A stretch of DNA of 64,000 bases from assembly GCA_965233675.1 (NCBI GenBank), contig OZ247498.1:1054001-1118000 (forward strand), given 5' to 3'. The notes under the pieces were generated by a model. That model did no database searches. It was not told the DNA's origin and was given only the letters and a program-made list of their open reading frames with translations. This DNA is from SZUA-309 sp965233675 (GTDB taxonomy: Bacteria > Pseudomonadota > Gammaproteobacteria > Pseudomonadales > Azotimanducaceae). The position numbers and the translations under genes were made by a program. Of the stretch, positions 1 through 8,211 are shown piece by piece (the stretch's first letter is position 1; the number at the start of each line of letters is the position of its first letter).

Positions 1-396
1 CCGTTTTCGCGGTTGGTGTATCCCGTGGCGGAGCGTGGTGGGCTCGGTGTCCATGTCACGGTGGATCTGGCCGGGCAGGTGAAGTTCGGTCCGGATGTGC
101 AGTGGTGTGACGAGGTGGACTACGAATTCGATGCCGATCGGCTGCCGGCTTTTGCCGAGGCAATCCGGCGGTATTTTCCCGGCCTCGAGGATGCGCGGCT
201 TCAGCCCGGATACGTCGGCGTACGGCCGAAAATCTCCGCACCCGACGATGCGGCTGCCGACTTCCGGCTGGATGGCGCCGAAGTCCACGGTCTCTACGGT
301 CTTGTGAATCTGCTTGGTATCGAAAGCCCGGGATTGACGGCGTCCCTGGCGATCGCAGAGCGCGTGCACACGCTTGTGGAAGAGGATCTGGGCTGA
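1..396 (+). CDS. FAD-dependent L-2-hydroxyglutarate oxidase-like protein, C-terminal part (5' truncated)
   Basis: The reading frame is open from the first base, so only the last 131 residues are present. The visible part resembles the C-terminus of the DAO/LhgO family: a YPVAERGGLGVHVT stretch followed by FGPDV, then PKIS and a terminal GIESPGLTASLAIA segment that packs on the flavin in this family. Those enzymes oxidise L-2-hydroxyglutarate to 2-oxoglutarate and pass electrons to quinone at the inner membrane. The next gene starts 2 bases after the stop, so the two are probably co-transcribed. The N-terminal Rossmann GxGxxG motif lies outside the window. Family assignment is fairly sure; the exact substrate is inferred. 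Confidence 0.8.
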   Translation, partial: PFSRLVYPVAERGGLGVHVTVDLAGQVKFGPDVQWCDEVDYEFDADRLPAFAEAIRRYFPGLEDARLQPGYVGVRPKISAPDDAAADFRLDGAEVHGLYGLVNLLGIESPGLTASLAIAERVHTLVEEDLG

Positions 397-397
397 C

Positions 398-1516
398 ATG
401 ACGCCGTTGAAATTCGGCTTTCTGATCAACCCGGTCGCCGGGCTCGGTGGTGCGGTTGCATTGAAAGGCAGCGATGGTGCTGAAGTTCAGAAGCAGGCGC
501 TCGCCAGAGGCGGCAGGCCCCGCGGGGCAGAACGTGCGGGCCGGGCGCTCGCCGCCGCGCAGCGGGCCGGTGCGATTCGCTGGCTGACCTGGGCCGGCAG
601 CATGGGAGAAGATGTGCTGGCAGCGCGGGGACTCGAATTCGAGGTGGCGGGGTCGGCGTCCGGCGAACCGACGCCGGCGGATACCCGGCAGGCTGTTCAA
701 ACGCTGCAATCCGCCGGGGTGGACCTGATCGTTTTTGCCGGCGGTGACGGAACGGCTCGAGACCTGCTCGAGGTGCTCGGTCAGTCATTGCCCGTCCTCG
801 GCATCCCTGCGGGTGTGAAGATGCATTCCGGCGTGTTTGCCACCACACCGGAGCGGGCGGGGGCGTTGCTGGATGCGCTGGTGGACGGCGGGCTGGTCAG
901 CCTGGTTGCCCGGGAGGTTCGGGATCTGGACGAGACCGCCATCCGGTCGGGAGAGATCCGGCCGCGATACTTTGGTGAGCTCATGGTCCCGGAACCGGGT
1001 GGTTATCTGCAGCACACCAAGGAACGGGGTGTGGAAAGCGAGCCGCTGGCGGTGAATGAAATCGTTGCGGAAGTCGTGGAGCGGCTGGCGGATGAAACCG
1101 ATCCGGTCGTGCTCGGCCCCGGCAGTACACTGGCGGCCATCAAAGCGGCTCTCGGTTTCGAAGGGAGCCTGCTCGGTTTCGATGTCTGGCAGGCAGGCCG
1201 GATTGTCGCCCTGGATGTGACGGCGGCCTGGCTGGAAGCGAATTTAACCGGCGCCCGTCTGGTGCTCAGCTTCAGCCGGGGCCAGGGCTTTCTGATTGGT
1301 CGCGGCAATCAGCAGCTGACCGCGCAGTTTCTCAGCCGGATTGGCCGATCGTCTCTTTGGGTGGTGGGCACACGGACCAAGCTGGGTTCGCTGGACGGAC
1401 GCCCGCTGCTGATGGATACGGATGACCCTGATCTGGATGCCACCTGGTCCGGTCTGATCGAAGTGATCACGGGTTACGAAGACGCGCTCCTTTATCGGTT
1501 GAGCAATCATGAGTGA
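398..1516 (+). CDS. ATP-NAD kinase family protein (AcoX-like)
   Basis: A 372-residue protein with the NAD-kinase/diacylglycerol-kinase fold signature GGDGT at residues 115-119, preceded by a beta strand and followed by PVLGIPAGVKM near residue 133, the usual phosphate and nucleotide contact loop. It is longer than NAD kinase (about 300 residues) and fits the ATP-NAD/AcoX kinase group, whose true substrate is poorly defined. I chose ATG 398, just after the oxidase stop, over a TTG 24 bases upstream inside that gene. It overlaps the following methyltransferase gene by 8 bases, indicating translational coupling. Residues about 20-60 are rich in Ala, Gly and Arg and look less conserved. The fold is well supported; the reaction is not known. 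Confidence 0.75.
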   Translation: MTPLKFGFLINPVAGLGGAVALKGSDGAEVQKQALARGGRPRGAERAGRALAAAQRAGAIRWLTWAGSMGEDVLAARGLEFEVAGSASGEPTPADTRQAVQTLQSAGVDLIVFAGGDGTARDLLEVLGQSLPVLGIPAGVKMHSGVFATTPERAGALLDALVDGGLVSLVAREVRDLDETAIRSGEIRPRYFGELMVPEPGGYLQHTKERGVESEPLAVNEIVAEVVERLADETDPVVLGPGSTLAAIKAALGFEGSLLGFDVWQAGRIVALDVTAAWLEANLTGARLVLSFSRGQGFLIGRGNQQLTAQFLSRIGRSSLWVVGTRTKLGSLDGRPLLMDTDDPDLDATWSGLIEVITGYEDALLYRLSNHE

Positions 1517-2435
1517 GACCAGCGAAAACGAGCAACTGGATACGGTGCTCGAGTCCTGCCAGGCACGCTGGCGAACGGATTCGGACAGCGCGCGTCGGCT
1601 GTTTCATGGTCGCGGTCATGCTTATCCCGGGCTGGAAGATCTCGTGGTCGATCGTTTCGGCAGCGTGCTGCTGGTGGGTTGTTTCGGCGAGGAGGTCGGC
1701 CGGGCGCGGCGCCTTGCGGAGATTCTGATGGAAACGCTGGAGGGGGTGACCGGCGTTGCGGTGCAGCAGCGACAGGGCCGAGGCACACGGGCGGCGGTGG
1801 TTCGCGGGCGTGTGCCTGAGGAACTGGTGGTTCACGAAGCGGGCCTGGCGTACCTCGTTGCGCCGCTCAGAAATCAGAACGTGGGCCTGTTTCTCGACAT
1901 GGCGCCGACCCGTACCTGGTTGAGAGAAGCCGCCCGGGACAAAAGTGTGCTCAATCTCTTTTCCTTCACCTGTGCATTTTCCGTTGCGGCACTGGCTGGT
2001 GGTGCCAGGCGTGTGGTCAACAATGACATGAGTAAACCGGCCCTCGACTGGGGACGGAAAAACCACCTGCTCAATGAGCAGGATCTCCGCAAGGTGAGCC
2101 TGCTGGGGCACAATCTGTTCAAGAGCTGGCGGAAGATCCGGGAGTGTGGCCCGTACGACATCGTCATCATCGATCCGCCGACCAATCAGCGTGGCAGTTT
2201 CAATGCGGAAAAACAGTACGGTCAGATTCTCAAGCGCTTGCCGGAATTCACTGCCGCCAACGCCACGGTGATTGCCTGTCTAAACTCACCGTTTCTGAAC
2301 ACCGACTTTCTTCCCGGGCAGATGGCGCGCTGGTGCCCGCAGGCCCGGCTGATCGAGACGCTGCCCGCGTCGGAGGACTTTCCCGAGCAGTTCCCGGACC
2401 GGGGGCTGAAAATCTATCGCTTCGGGTTCGACTGA
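1509..2435 (+). CDS. Class I SAM-dependent methyltransferase, RlmI/RlmL-C family
   Basis: A 308-residue protein. Residues 125-135 (VGLFLDMAPTR) and 148-173 (LNLFSFTCAFSVAAL...NND) form the AdoMet-binding region typical of the 23S rRNA methyltransferases RlmI/RlmK (PF10672-type), and IDPPT at 221-225 is the catalytic D/N-PP motif. The N-terminal PUA domain of RlmI appears to be missing, as the protein begins with about 120 residues of unassigned sequence that do not look like PUA. An rRNA base target is inferred from family; the position modified cannot be read from sequence. The ATG lies within the end of the preceding kinase-like gene. The 3' end faces the convergent gene at 2451 with 15 bases between. 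Confidence 0.75.
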   Translation: MSETSENEQLDTVLESCQARWRTDSDSARRLFHGRGHAYPGLEDLVVDRFGSVLLVGCFGEEVGRARRLAEILMETLEGVTGVAVQQRQGRGTRAAVVRGRVPEELVVHEAGLAYLVAPLRNQNVGLFLDMAPTRTWLREAARDKSVLNLFSFTCAFSVAALAGGARRVVNNDMSKPALDWGRKNHLLNEQDLRKVSLLGHNLFKSWRKIRECGPYDIVIIDPPTNQRGSFNAEKQYGQILKRLPEFTAANATVIACLNSPFLNTDFLPGQMARWCPQARLIETLPASEDFPEQFPDRGLKIYRFGFD

Positions 2436-2450
2436 GGCCGTTTCACGGGC

Positions 2451-2900
2451 TCAGTCCGGCTGGCGCTCCATCCTGCTCATCAGCGCGATCATGGCCCGGC
2501 GCAATTCCATGGAAGAGCGGTCCTTGAGGGCGGTTTTGATCTGATAGATATGCGTTGCGTGCTCGAGCCGGACCAGGTCGGGGAGGTTGGCGTCTTCGTG
2601 TCGGATGACTGACTGGACGGGCGATGAGAGCAGGGTGAATGTGCGGGCGGTCAGTACAGCCTGGTCGATGGCTTCATCGCGTATGGTGTCTTCAAAGCGG
2701 AGGTATCCTTCCTCGCCGAGCCAGAGCAGGGTGCCGAAGCAGGCCTGGTAGCGCGTACTGTGCAGGCCGAACTCGTCCGGCTCCTCGGTCTGATAGATAT
2801 CGTCCACGAAGATCGCATGCCGTCGCGGAAACACACCGTACAGGGCCGCCAGCGTCCGGGCCGCATCCTTGAAGAAGTCATCGATGTTGATGTCTGTCAT
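2451..2900 (-). CDS. Conserved hypothetical protein downstream of alaA
   Basis: A 149-residue, mildly acidic, soluble protein starting MTDINIDDFFKDAARTL and ending MERQPD. I recognise no domain. No signal peptide or membrane segment is visible. The sequence looks like a compact alpha/beta protein with a central GTLLWLGEEGYLRFEDTIRDEA stretch and a helical C-terminal half (residues about 110-149). It lies 30 bases after the alaA stop on the same strand, so it is probably in the alaA transcript. High third-position GC matches its neighbours, which supports it being a real gene. Function unknown. Confidence 0.65.
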   Translation of the reverse strand: MTDINIDDFFKDAARTLAALYGVFPRRHAIFVDDIYQTEEPDEFGLHSTRYQACFGTLLWLGEEGYLRFEDTIRDEAIDQAVLTARTFTLLSSPVQSVIRHEDANLPDLVRLEHATHIYQIKTALKDRSSMELRRAMIALMSRMERQPD

Positions 2901-2930
2901 GGCTCGAATCCGGGCCCGCCAGGTCGGGCG

Positions 2931-4217
2931 CTACTGGACGTAGTCGCCCAGAAAACGCTCGATCCGGTCCAGAGACTCTTTCAGGTCTTCCAGCCGGGGC
3001 AGAAATACCACGCGAAAGTGATCGGGCGCGGGCCAGTTGAAGCCACTGCCCTGGACGATGAGGACTTTTTCCTGGCGCAGCAGATCGAGGGCGAACTGCT
3101 CATCGCTCGTGATGTTGAACCGGTCCACATCGAGCTTCGGGAAGAGGTAGAGGGCGCCTTGCGGTTTCACGCAGCTGACCCCTTCCATGGCATTCAGTCT
3201 TTGCCAGGCATAGTCCCGTTGATCCCGAAGACGGCCACCCGGTTGCAGGTACTCGAAGATGCTCTGGTACCCACCCAGAGCGGTCTGAATCGCGTGCTGA
3301 GTCGGAACATTCGGGCACAACCGCATCGAGGCGAGAATATCGAGCCCTTCAACGTAGTCCCGAGCCCGGTGCTTGGCGCCACTTACTACCATCCAGCCGG
3401 TCCGGAAACCCGCGACCCGGTAGGTCTTCGACAGGCCGTTCAGGCTGAGGATCAGCAGATCGTCGGCCAGGGAACCGACCGGAACGTGCTCGGCGTCCTC
3501 GTAGAGAATTTTGTCGTAGATCTCGTCGGCGAAGACCACCAGATCGTTTTCCCGGGCGACTTCGAGCATGTCCAGGAGGACCTGTTTCGGGTAAACGGCG
3601 CCGGTGGGATTATTCGGGTTGATGATCACCATGGCTTTCGTGCGAGGCGTGACTCTGGCCCGCAGGTCGTCCACATCCGGCACCCAGCCGGCACTCTCGT
3701 CGCACCGGTAGTGGATGGCCCGGCCGCCACAGAGATGGGTGGCAGCAGTCCAGAGCGGATAGTCCGGCGCTGGAATCAGCACCTCGTCGCCGTCCTCGAG
3801 CAGCCCCTGCATGCCCATTACCACCAGCTCGGAAACCCCGTTGCCGATGTAGATATCTTCGATCTCCACATCGGGAATACGGATCTGCTGGCAGTACTGC
3901 ATGATGGCCTTGCGGGCGCTGTACAGCCCCTTGGATTCGCAGTAGCCCTGGGATTGGGGCAGGTTGTGGATCACATCGCGGAGTATTTCTTCCGGCGCTT
4001 CGAAACCCCAGGGTGCCGGATTGCCGATATTGAGCTTGTAGACCCGGTGGCCTTCCTCTTCCAGGCGATGAGCTTCCGAGAGCACGGGGCCACGAATGTC
4101 ATAGCAGACATCGTCCAGTTTGCTCGATTTTCTGAACTGTCCCGGTGCCGCCGCGCCCGCATCGGCGTCGGTGCCGTGCAGGTGGGTGATGGCGGTGTCG
4201 GTGTTCTTGGTTTCCAT
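2931..4217 (-). CDS. alaA: Glutamate-pyruvate aminotransferase AlaA
   Basis: A PLP-dependent class I/II aminotransferase (428 residues from the chosen start) closely resembling E. coli AlaA, which makes alanine from pyruvate and glutamate. Landmarks: KSSKLDDVCYDIRGPVL near residue 30, NIGNPAPWGFEAPEE, the substrate-side DYPLWTAA, NPNNPTGAVY, and the PLP-lysine motif LSKTYRVAGFRTGW. Near the C-terminus PDHFRVVFLPR carries the carboxylate-binding arginine. I chose ATG 4217 (METKN...), preceded by a GAGAG ribosome site, because upstream residues in the same frame look non-native. Even so it has about 25 residues (Thr, Asp, Ala-rich) before the usual AlaA start. It leads an apparent two-gene transcript with the hypothetical gene at 2451. 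Confidence 0.92.
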   Translation of the reverse strand: METKNTDTAITHLHGTDADAGAAAPGQFRKSSKLDDVCYDIRGPVLSEAHRLEEEGHRVYKLNIGNPAPWGFEAPEEILRDVIHNLPQSQGYCESKGLYSARKAIMQYCQQIRIPDVEIEDIYIGNGVSELVVMGMQGLLEDGDEVLIPAPDYPLWTAATHLCGGRAIHYRCDESAGWVPDVDDLRARVTPRTKAMVIINPNNPTGAVYPKQVLLDMLEVARENDLVVFADEIYDKILYEDAEHVPVGSLADDLLILSLNGLSKTYRVAGFRTGWMVVSGAKHRARDYVEGLDILASMRLCPNVPTQHAIQTALGGYQSIFEYLQPGGRLRDQRDYAWQRLNAMEGVSCVKPQGALYLFPKLDVDRFNITSDEQFALDLLRQEKVLIVQGSGFNWPAPDHFRVVFLPRLEDLKESLDRIERFLGDYVQ

Positions 4218-4397
4218 TGCTCTCGCGCTCGTACTAATATTTTCTGTTTCGCTCGCAGGCCAGGCATCCTCCGTGAATGCCTGCCGGGCCGAGCGGGCGA
4301 GCATCTTAGCAGCACCCGTACGCGCCGTAACCCGGCCCGATCAGGGCGCTGACGAGCGGATACTGTAACTAAACTGACCGAAGACGTGAGACTGCCA

Positions 4398-4808
4398 ATG
4401 GCTAAAGTGAACAAAACCGACGATGAATGGCGGCAGGAGATGACGCCCGAGGAGTACGCCATAATGCGTGAGGCCGCGACGGAACGGGCCTTCACCGGTG
4501 AATACTGGGATACCAAGACGCCGGGAACCTATCGATGCCGCGGATGTGGGGCAGAACTCTTCGATTCCGAGACCAAATACGATTCCGGTTCAGGCTGGCC
4601 GAGTTTTTATGCGCCGGTGGAAGAAGGGGCCGTTGCCACGCAGGTGGACAACAGCATGATGATGGAGCGGGTGGAAGTGCTCTGCGCAAAGTGCGAGGCA
4701 CACCTGGGCCACGTATTTCCCGATGGGCCGCAGCCGACGGGGCTGCGTTTCTGCATGAACTCCGCATCGCTGAAACTCGATGAGCGGGATCAGGCGGGAG
4801 AGTCCTGA
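4398..4808 (+). CDS. msrB: Peptide-methionine (R)-S-oxide reductase MsrB
   Basis: A 136-residue methionine sulfoxide reductase B, which repairs the R-epimer of oxidised methionine in proteins. Two zinc-binding CxxC pairs are present (C47/C50 and C96/C99), the substrate pocket motif GSGWPSFY lies at about 65-71, HLGHVFPDGP is intact, and the catalytic cysteine is C119 in LRFCMNS. No signal peptide, so it is cytosolic. I chose ATG 4398; an in-frame GTG 12 bases upstream is possible. It is transcribed divergently from alaA (180 bases between starts) and sits 2 bases before the acyl-CoA synthetase gene. Confidence 0.95.
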   Translation: MAKVNKTDDEWRQEMTPEEYAIMREAATERAFTGEYWDTKTPGTYRCRGCGAELFDSETKYDSGSGWPSFYAPVEEGAVATQVDNSMMMERVEVLCAKCEAHLGHVFPDGPQPTGLRFCMNSASLKLDERDQAGES

Positions 4809-4810
4809 TT

Positions 4811-6337
4811 ATGCATCCGGGAATCGTTGCCGAGAAAACACCTGACAAGATCGCCTACACCATGGCAGAGACCGGAGAGCAGGTCACCTTTGCCGAACTG
4901 GAGGCCGCTGCGAATCAGGCCGCGCACCTGTTCCGGTCGCTGGGGCTGGAGCGGGGTGATCACATCGCCATCCTGCTCGAGAACCACAAGCGCTTCCTTC
5001 AGATCTGCTGGGCGGCACAACGTGCCGGTCTGTACTACACCGCCATCAGCTGGCGCCTGCAGCAGGAGGAAGTGGAATATATCGTCAACAACTGCGAGGC
5101 CAGGGTGTTCATCACTTCCCATGAACGGAAGGCCGTGGTGGAACCGCTGGTGAGCCGGATGCCGAATGTGACCGCCCGCTTCATGATCGATGGCACCACC
5201 GATGGCTTCGATTCCTGGGAAGACGCCATCGACGCCATGCCCGTCACACCCATTGCGGATCAGGCGGAAGGCCAGTCCATGCTCTATTCGTCCGGCACGA
5301 CGGGCTATCCGAAGGGCATCAAAAAACCATTGCCGGAGGGCGGCTACGGCGAAGGCGAAGAGATCAATCTGATGCAGGTGCTGTACGGGGCCGACGAGCA
5401 TTCCGTCTATCTTTCCCCGGCGCCGCTTTATCATGCCGCGCCCCTAACTTTCACCATGGGACTGATCCGCTTTGGTGTGCATGTGGTGGTGATGGAGCAT
5501 TTCGAAGCGGAACGTGCCCTAGAGTACATTCAGAACTATCAGGTGACGCACAGCCAGTGGGTGCCGACCATGTTCGTCCGCATGCTGAAGCTGCCGGATG
5601 AGGTCCGTCTTTCCTACGACGTTTCATCGCTGAGCTGCGCCATTCATGCGGCGGCACCGTGCCCCATTCCGGTCAAGGAGCAGATGATCGAATGGTGGGG
5701 GCCGGTGATTCATGAGTACTACGCGGGTACCGAGGGGAATGGCTTCGTCCAGTTGAACTCAGAAGAGTGGCTGGCGCACAAGGGTTCTGTGGGACGGCCG
5801 CTGAACTGCGAGGTGCATATCTGCAACGACGAGGGCGAAGAAGTGCCTGTCGGTGAATCAGGCACCATCTACATGAGTGGTGGCGGCGAATTCGAATACT
5901 ACAAGGACGATGAGAAAACAGCGGGCTCCCGGCACCCGAAAGGCTGGTCGACCCTGGGAGACGTGGGCTATCTCGACGAAGACGGCTACCTGTATCTCAC
6001 CGATCGCAAGCACTTCATGATCATCTCCGGTGGTGTGAACATCTATCCGCAGGAGGCGGAGAACGTGCTCATCACGCATGACAAGGTTATGGACGTGGCT
6101 GTATTCGGTGTGCCGAACGAGGAATTCGGGGAAGAGGTGAAGGCCGTGGTGCAGCCGAAGGACATGGCCGATGCGACACCGGAACTGGCCATCGAGCTGA
6201 TGGACTACTGTCGCTCCAAGCTTTCCCACGTGAAGTGTCCGCGCACGGTGGACTTCAGAGAAGAGCTGCCACGGCATCCAACCGGCAAGCTCTACAAGCG
6301 GTTGCTGAAAGACGAGTACTGGCAGCAGAAGGCCTGA
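4811..6337 (+). CDS. AMP-dependent acyl-CoA synthetase (FadD-like)
   Basis: A 508-residue ANL-superfamily ligase that should activate a carboxylic acid as acyl-adenylate and transfer it to CoA. The ATP loop YSSGTTGYPKG begins at residue 159. YYAGTEG (A5 motif), GDVGYLDEDGYLYLTDR (A7-A8, hinge Asp) and the C-terminal catalytic lysine in PTGKLYKR (A10) are all intact. The YSSGTTG version and the short N-terminus resemble medium/long-chain fatty-acid or cyclohexanecarboxylate-type ligases; the acid cannot be told from sequence. A GGGAGAG ribosome site precedes ATG 4811. It is probably co-transcribed with msrB and ends 20 bases from the convergent gene at 6358. Confidence 0.85.
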   Translation: MHPGIVAEKTPDKIAYTMAETGEQVTFAELEAAANQAAHLFRSLGLERGDHIAILLENHKRFLQICWAAQRAGLYYTAISWRLQQEEVEYIVNNCEARVFITSHERKAVVEPLVSRMPNVTARFMIDGTTDGFDSWEDAIDAMPVTPIADQAEGQSMLYSSGTTGYPKGIKKPLPEGGYGEGEEINLMQVLYGADEHSVYLSPAPLYHAAPLTFTMGLIRFGVHVVVMEHFEAERALEYIQNYQVTHSQWVPTMFVRMLKLPDEVRLSYDVSSLSCAIHAAAPCPIPVKEQMIEWWGPVIHEYYAGTEGNGFVQLNSEEWLAHKGSVGRPLNCEVHICNDEGEEVPVGESGTIYMSGGGEFEYYKDDEKTAGSRHPKGWSTLGDVGYLDEDGYLYLTDRKHFMIISGGVNIYPQEAENVLITHDKVMDVAVFGVPNEEFGEEVKAVVQPKDMADATPELAIELMDYCRSKLSHVKCPRTVDFREELPRHPTGKLYKRLLKDEYWQQKA

Positions 6338-6357
6338 GGAGGCTCAGACCACAACCG

Positions 6358-7293
6358 TTACTGGTTGCTGAGCAGGTTGGCGGGCGCGTACTGATCCGTG
6401 AGTACGCGCGCCGTCTGATCCCAGTCCGCCTCGGTGCTGAAGCCCGGCAGGAATTCATTTACCCGCACATCGTAGGGGGCCAGACGTGGTCCGAGAATGC
6501 GGCCGGTCGCGGTCAGCGTCTCGAAATCCGGCAGTTCACCGGTGCGGGTGGCGAGAATCACCCGGTTCGCGGATATCCGGGAGCGCACGTTGTAGAAAGT
6601 GCCGAACACCGCCTGATAGGTGGTGGACTCGTGATCGTAGAGACGACTGATGGCGAACGTGTTGGCCGCCACCACACCGTCCTCGGTCAGTAGACGGCGG
6701 GTTTCTTCGAGGTATTCCCGGGTCATCAGGTGCTCTGGAATGTAGTCGCCATTGAACGCATCCAGCATGATCAGATCGTAGGTGGTGCCGGCGGCCAGGG
6801 CCCGTTTGGTGAAGACGCGGGCGTCTTTGAGGGCAACCTGCAGTTGCTCATTCTCCCGGAAGCCGAAATAGGTTTCGGCCACGGTTTTCACCGCCGGGTC
6901 GATTTCCACAGCATCGATCTGCGCGTCGGGATAGAGCTCGTTCAATGCCACCGGCAGGGTGCCGCCGCCCAGGCCGACGACCAGGATCCGCTCCGGTTCC
7001 GGCATCATGAGCAGACTCAGCATCATCATTTTTGCGTAGGGGAAGACCATTTTCTTCGGCGCGTTGCGATCCAGGCAGGTCTGATTGCGCTGGTCCTTGC
7101 GTACAGAGAACTGCAGGCAGAGGGTGCTGCCGCGCTGGTCCACCAGGATCGTGCTGTACAGCGAACGTTCGCGGTGGATGATCTGGGCGTCCGCTGAATG
7201 GGCAAGCGGCAGGATGAACAGGGCGATCAGCAGCCAGCGGATCGGCTGAGGGCAGGCGGTTTGCGAAGATTGCGATGTTTGCGAATAGGGCAT
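6358..7293 (-). CDS. Spermidine-synthase-like methyltransferase-fold protein, exported
   Basis: A 311-residue protein with an N-terminal hydrophobic signal (about residues 18-36, IRWLLIALFILPLAHSADA) and then a spermidine synthase fold. GLGGGTLPVALNELYP and AVEIDP form the nucleotide/aminopropyl-donor binding Rossmann region, and LIMLDAFNGDYIPEHLMTREYLE matches the DAFxxxxxPxHLxTxEF loop of SpeE-like proteins. ATG 7293 was chosen because the upstream frame is antisense-like. It follows the membrane gene at 7323 by 29 bases; together they look like the two halves of the fused MFS/spermidine-synthase proteins of other bacteria. True polyamine synthesis is doubtful since the catalytic part would be outside the cytoplasm. 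Confidence 0.7.
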   Translation of the reverse strand: MPYSQTSQSSQTACPQPIRWLLIALFILPLAHSADAQIIHRERSLYSTILVDQRGSTLCLQFSVRKDQRNQTCLDRNAPKKMVFPYAKMMMLSLLMMPEPERILVVGLGGGTLPVALNELYPDAQIDAVEIDPAVKTVAETYFGFRENEQLQVALKDARVFTKRALAAGTTYDLIMLDAFNGDYIPEHLMTREYLEETRRLLTEDGVVAANTFAISRLYDHESTTYQAVFGTFYNVRSRISANRVILATRTGELPDFETLTATGRILGPRLAPYDVRVNEFLPGFSTEADWDQTARVLTDQYAPANLLSNQ

Positions 7294-7322
7294 GGTGCTC
7301 GGTCGGCTTATCTTGAATGCAT

Positions 7323-7952
7323 TCACTGCGGATTGGACGGTTGCGGGGCAGTTTCGTTCCGGGGCCCGGTCAGCCGGCCGGCGCTGATCGCGATGACCGA
7401 CATGGCCAGCAGGGCGAGTGCCAGCATGGTGAGGATCGTGTTCATCTCCCACCAGAGCACGAAATAGAACGAGGTTGCCAGGGTACCCAGCGCACTGCCC
7501 ATGGTGGACACGAAGTACAGCCGTCCGGCGACCTGACCGGACTCATGGGTGGAAGCCACCAGCAGACGCACGGAGTACGGGGAGATCATACCCATGATGA
7601 TCGTGGGCAGGATGAACAGCAGGCTTGCCGCGAGCAGTGATCCATAGCGGGGGTCTTCCACCCGTTCGAAGATGAAGACCATGGCAGGCTCGGCGGAGTA
7701 GACGAGCGGATAGAGCAGCACGGCGGCAACGGCGAAGATGACGCCGAAGCGGGTGAGCGAGGGTCGATGCAGAGAGAGCTTGCCTCCGAACAGGTAGCCG
7801 AGTGCCAGAGAAAGCATGAATACGGTGATGATGCTGCCCCAGACGTAAATGCTGGAGCCGAAGTAGGGGGCCAGCACCCGGCCACCAAGGAGCTCGAGGG
7901 ACATGATCACGAAGCCGCCGGTGAAGGCGAGGGCATAGATGATGGCTGGCAT
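7323..7952 (-). CDS. Multi-pass membrane protein, N-terminal half of the fused spermidine synthase-like family
   Basis: A 209-residue very hydrophobic protein with about six or seven membrane helices. It starts IIYALAFTGGFVIMSLELLGGRVLAPYFG, which is the characteristic opening of the membrane domain of 'fused MFS/spermidine synthase' proteins (a conserved E-L-GGR-LAP-FG motif in helix 1), and continues with SIYVWGSIITVFMLSLALGYLFGG. The start ATG has an AAGGA ribosome site. In relatives this domain is continuous with the catalytic-like domain that here is encoded separately at 6358-7293. Transported or sensed substrate unknown. Confidence 0.7.
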   Translation of the reverse strand: MPAIIYALAFTGGFVIMSLELLGGRVLAPYFGSSIYVWGSIITVFMLSLALGYLFGGKLSLHRPSLTRFGVIFAVAAVLLYPLVYSAEPAMVFIFERVEDPRYGSLLAASLLFILPTIIMGMISPYSVRLLVASTHESGQVAGRLYFVSTMGSALGTLATSFYFVLWWEMNTILTMLALALLAMSVIAISAGRLTGPRNETAPQPSNPQ

Positions 7953-8148
7953 TATTTCCTTATATTACAGAGTGTTATAGCTTTTATTTGAAGTGAAATG
8001 CAGATATGGCTGGGTTGGCCAACGCGCCTGTCCTGTGACCTGACCACCGACCTGATATAGCGCCATTCTTCACACTCAACTGCCACTGTGCCGCCGCCTG
8101 AACGGCCGGGAGTGTACCCAGGGGTATATCGTATTAACAAGAAGATCG

Positions 8149-8177
8149 TTGAGGCGGATCGCTCCATGCAGTCTAAT
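8149..8177 (+). promoter_or_regulatory. Predicted sigma-70 promoter of cysD-cysNC
   Basis: TTGAGG (8149-8154), a 17-base spacer and TCTAAT (8172-8177) lie about 35 bases before the cysD start codon. Four of six positions match in each hexamer and the spacing is optimal. It sits in the 259-base divergent spacer between the membrane gene at 7323 and cysD; a CysB site is expected there from biology but I could not define one. Confidence 0.5.
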
Positions 8178-8211
8178 TGCGCCCGCTGTAACCAGATAGG
8201 ACCCGCAAGCG

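Noticed and set aside
2760..4352. A 530-codon open frame opposite alaA
   Set aside because: Antisense to AlaA, whose PLP motifs are complete on the - strand.
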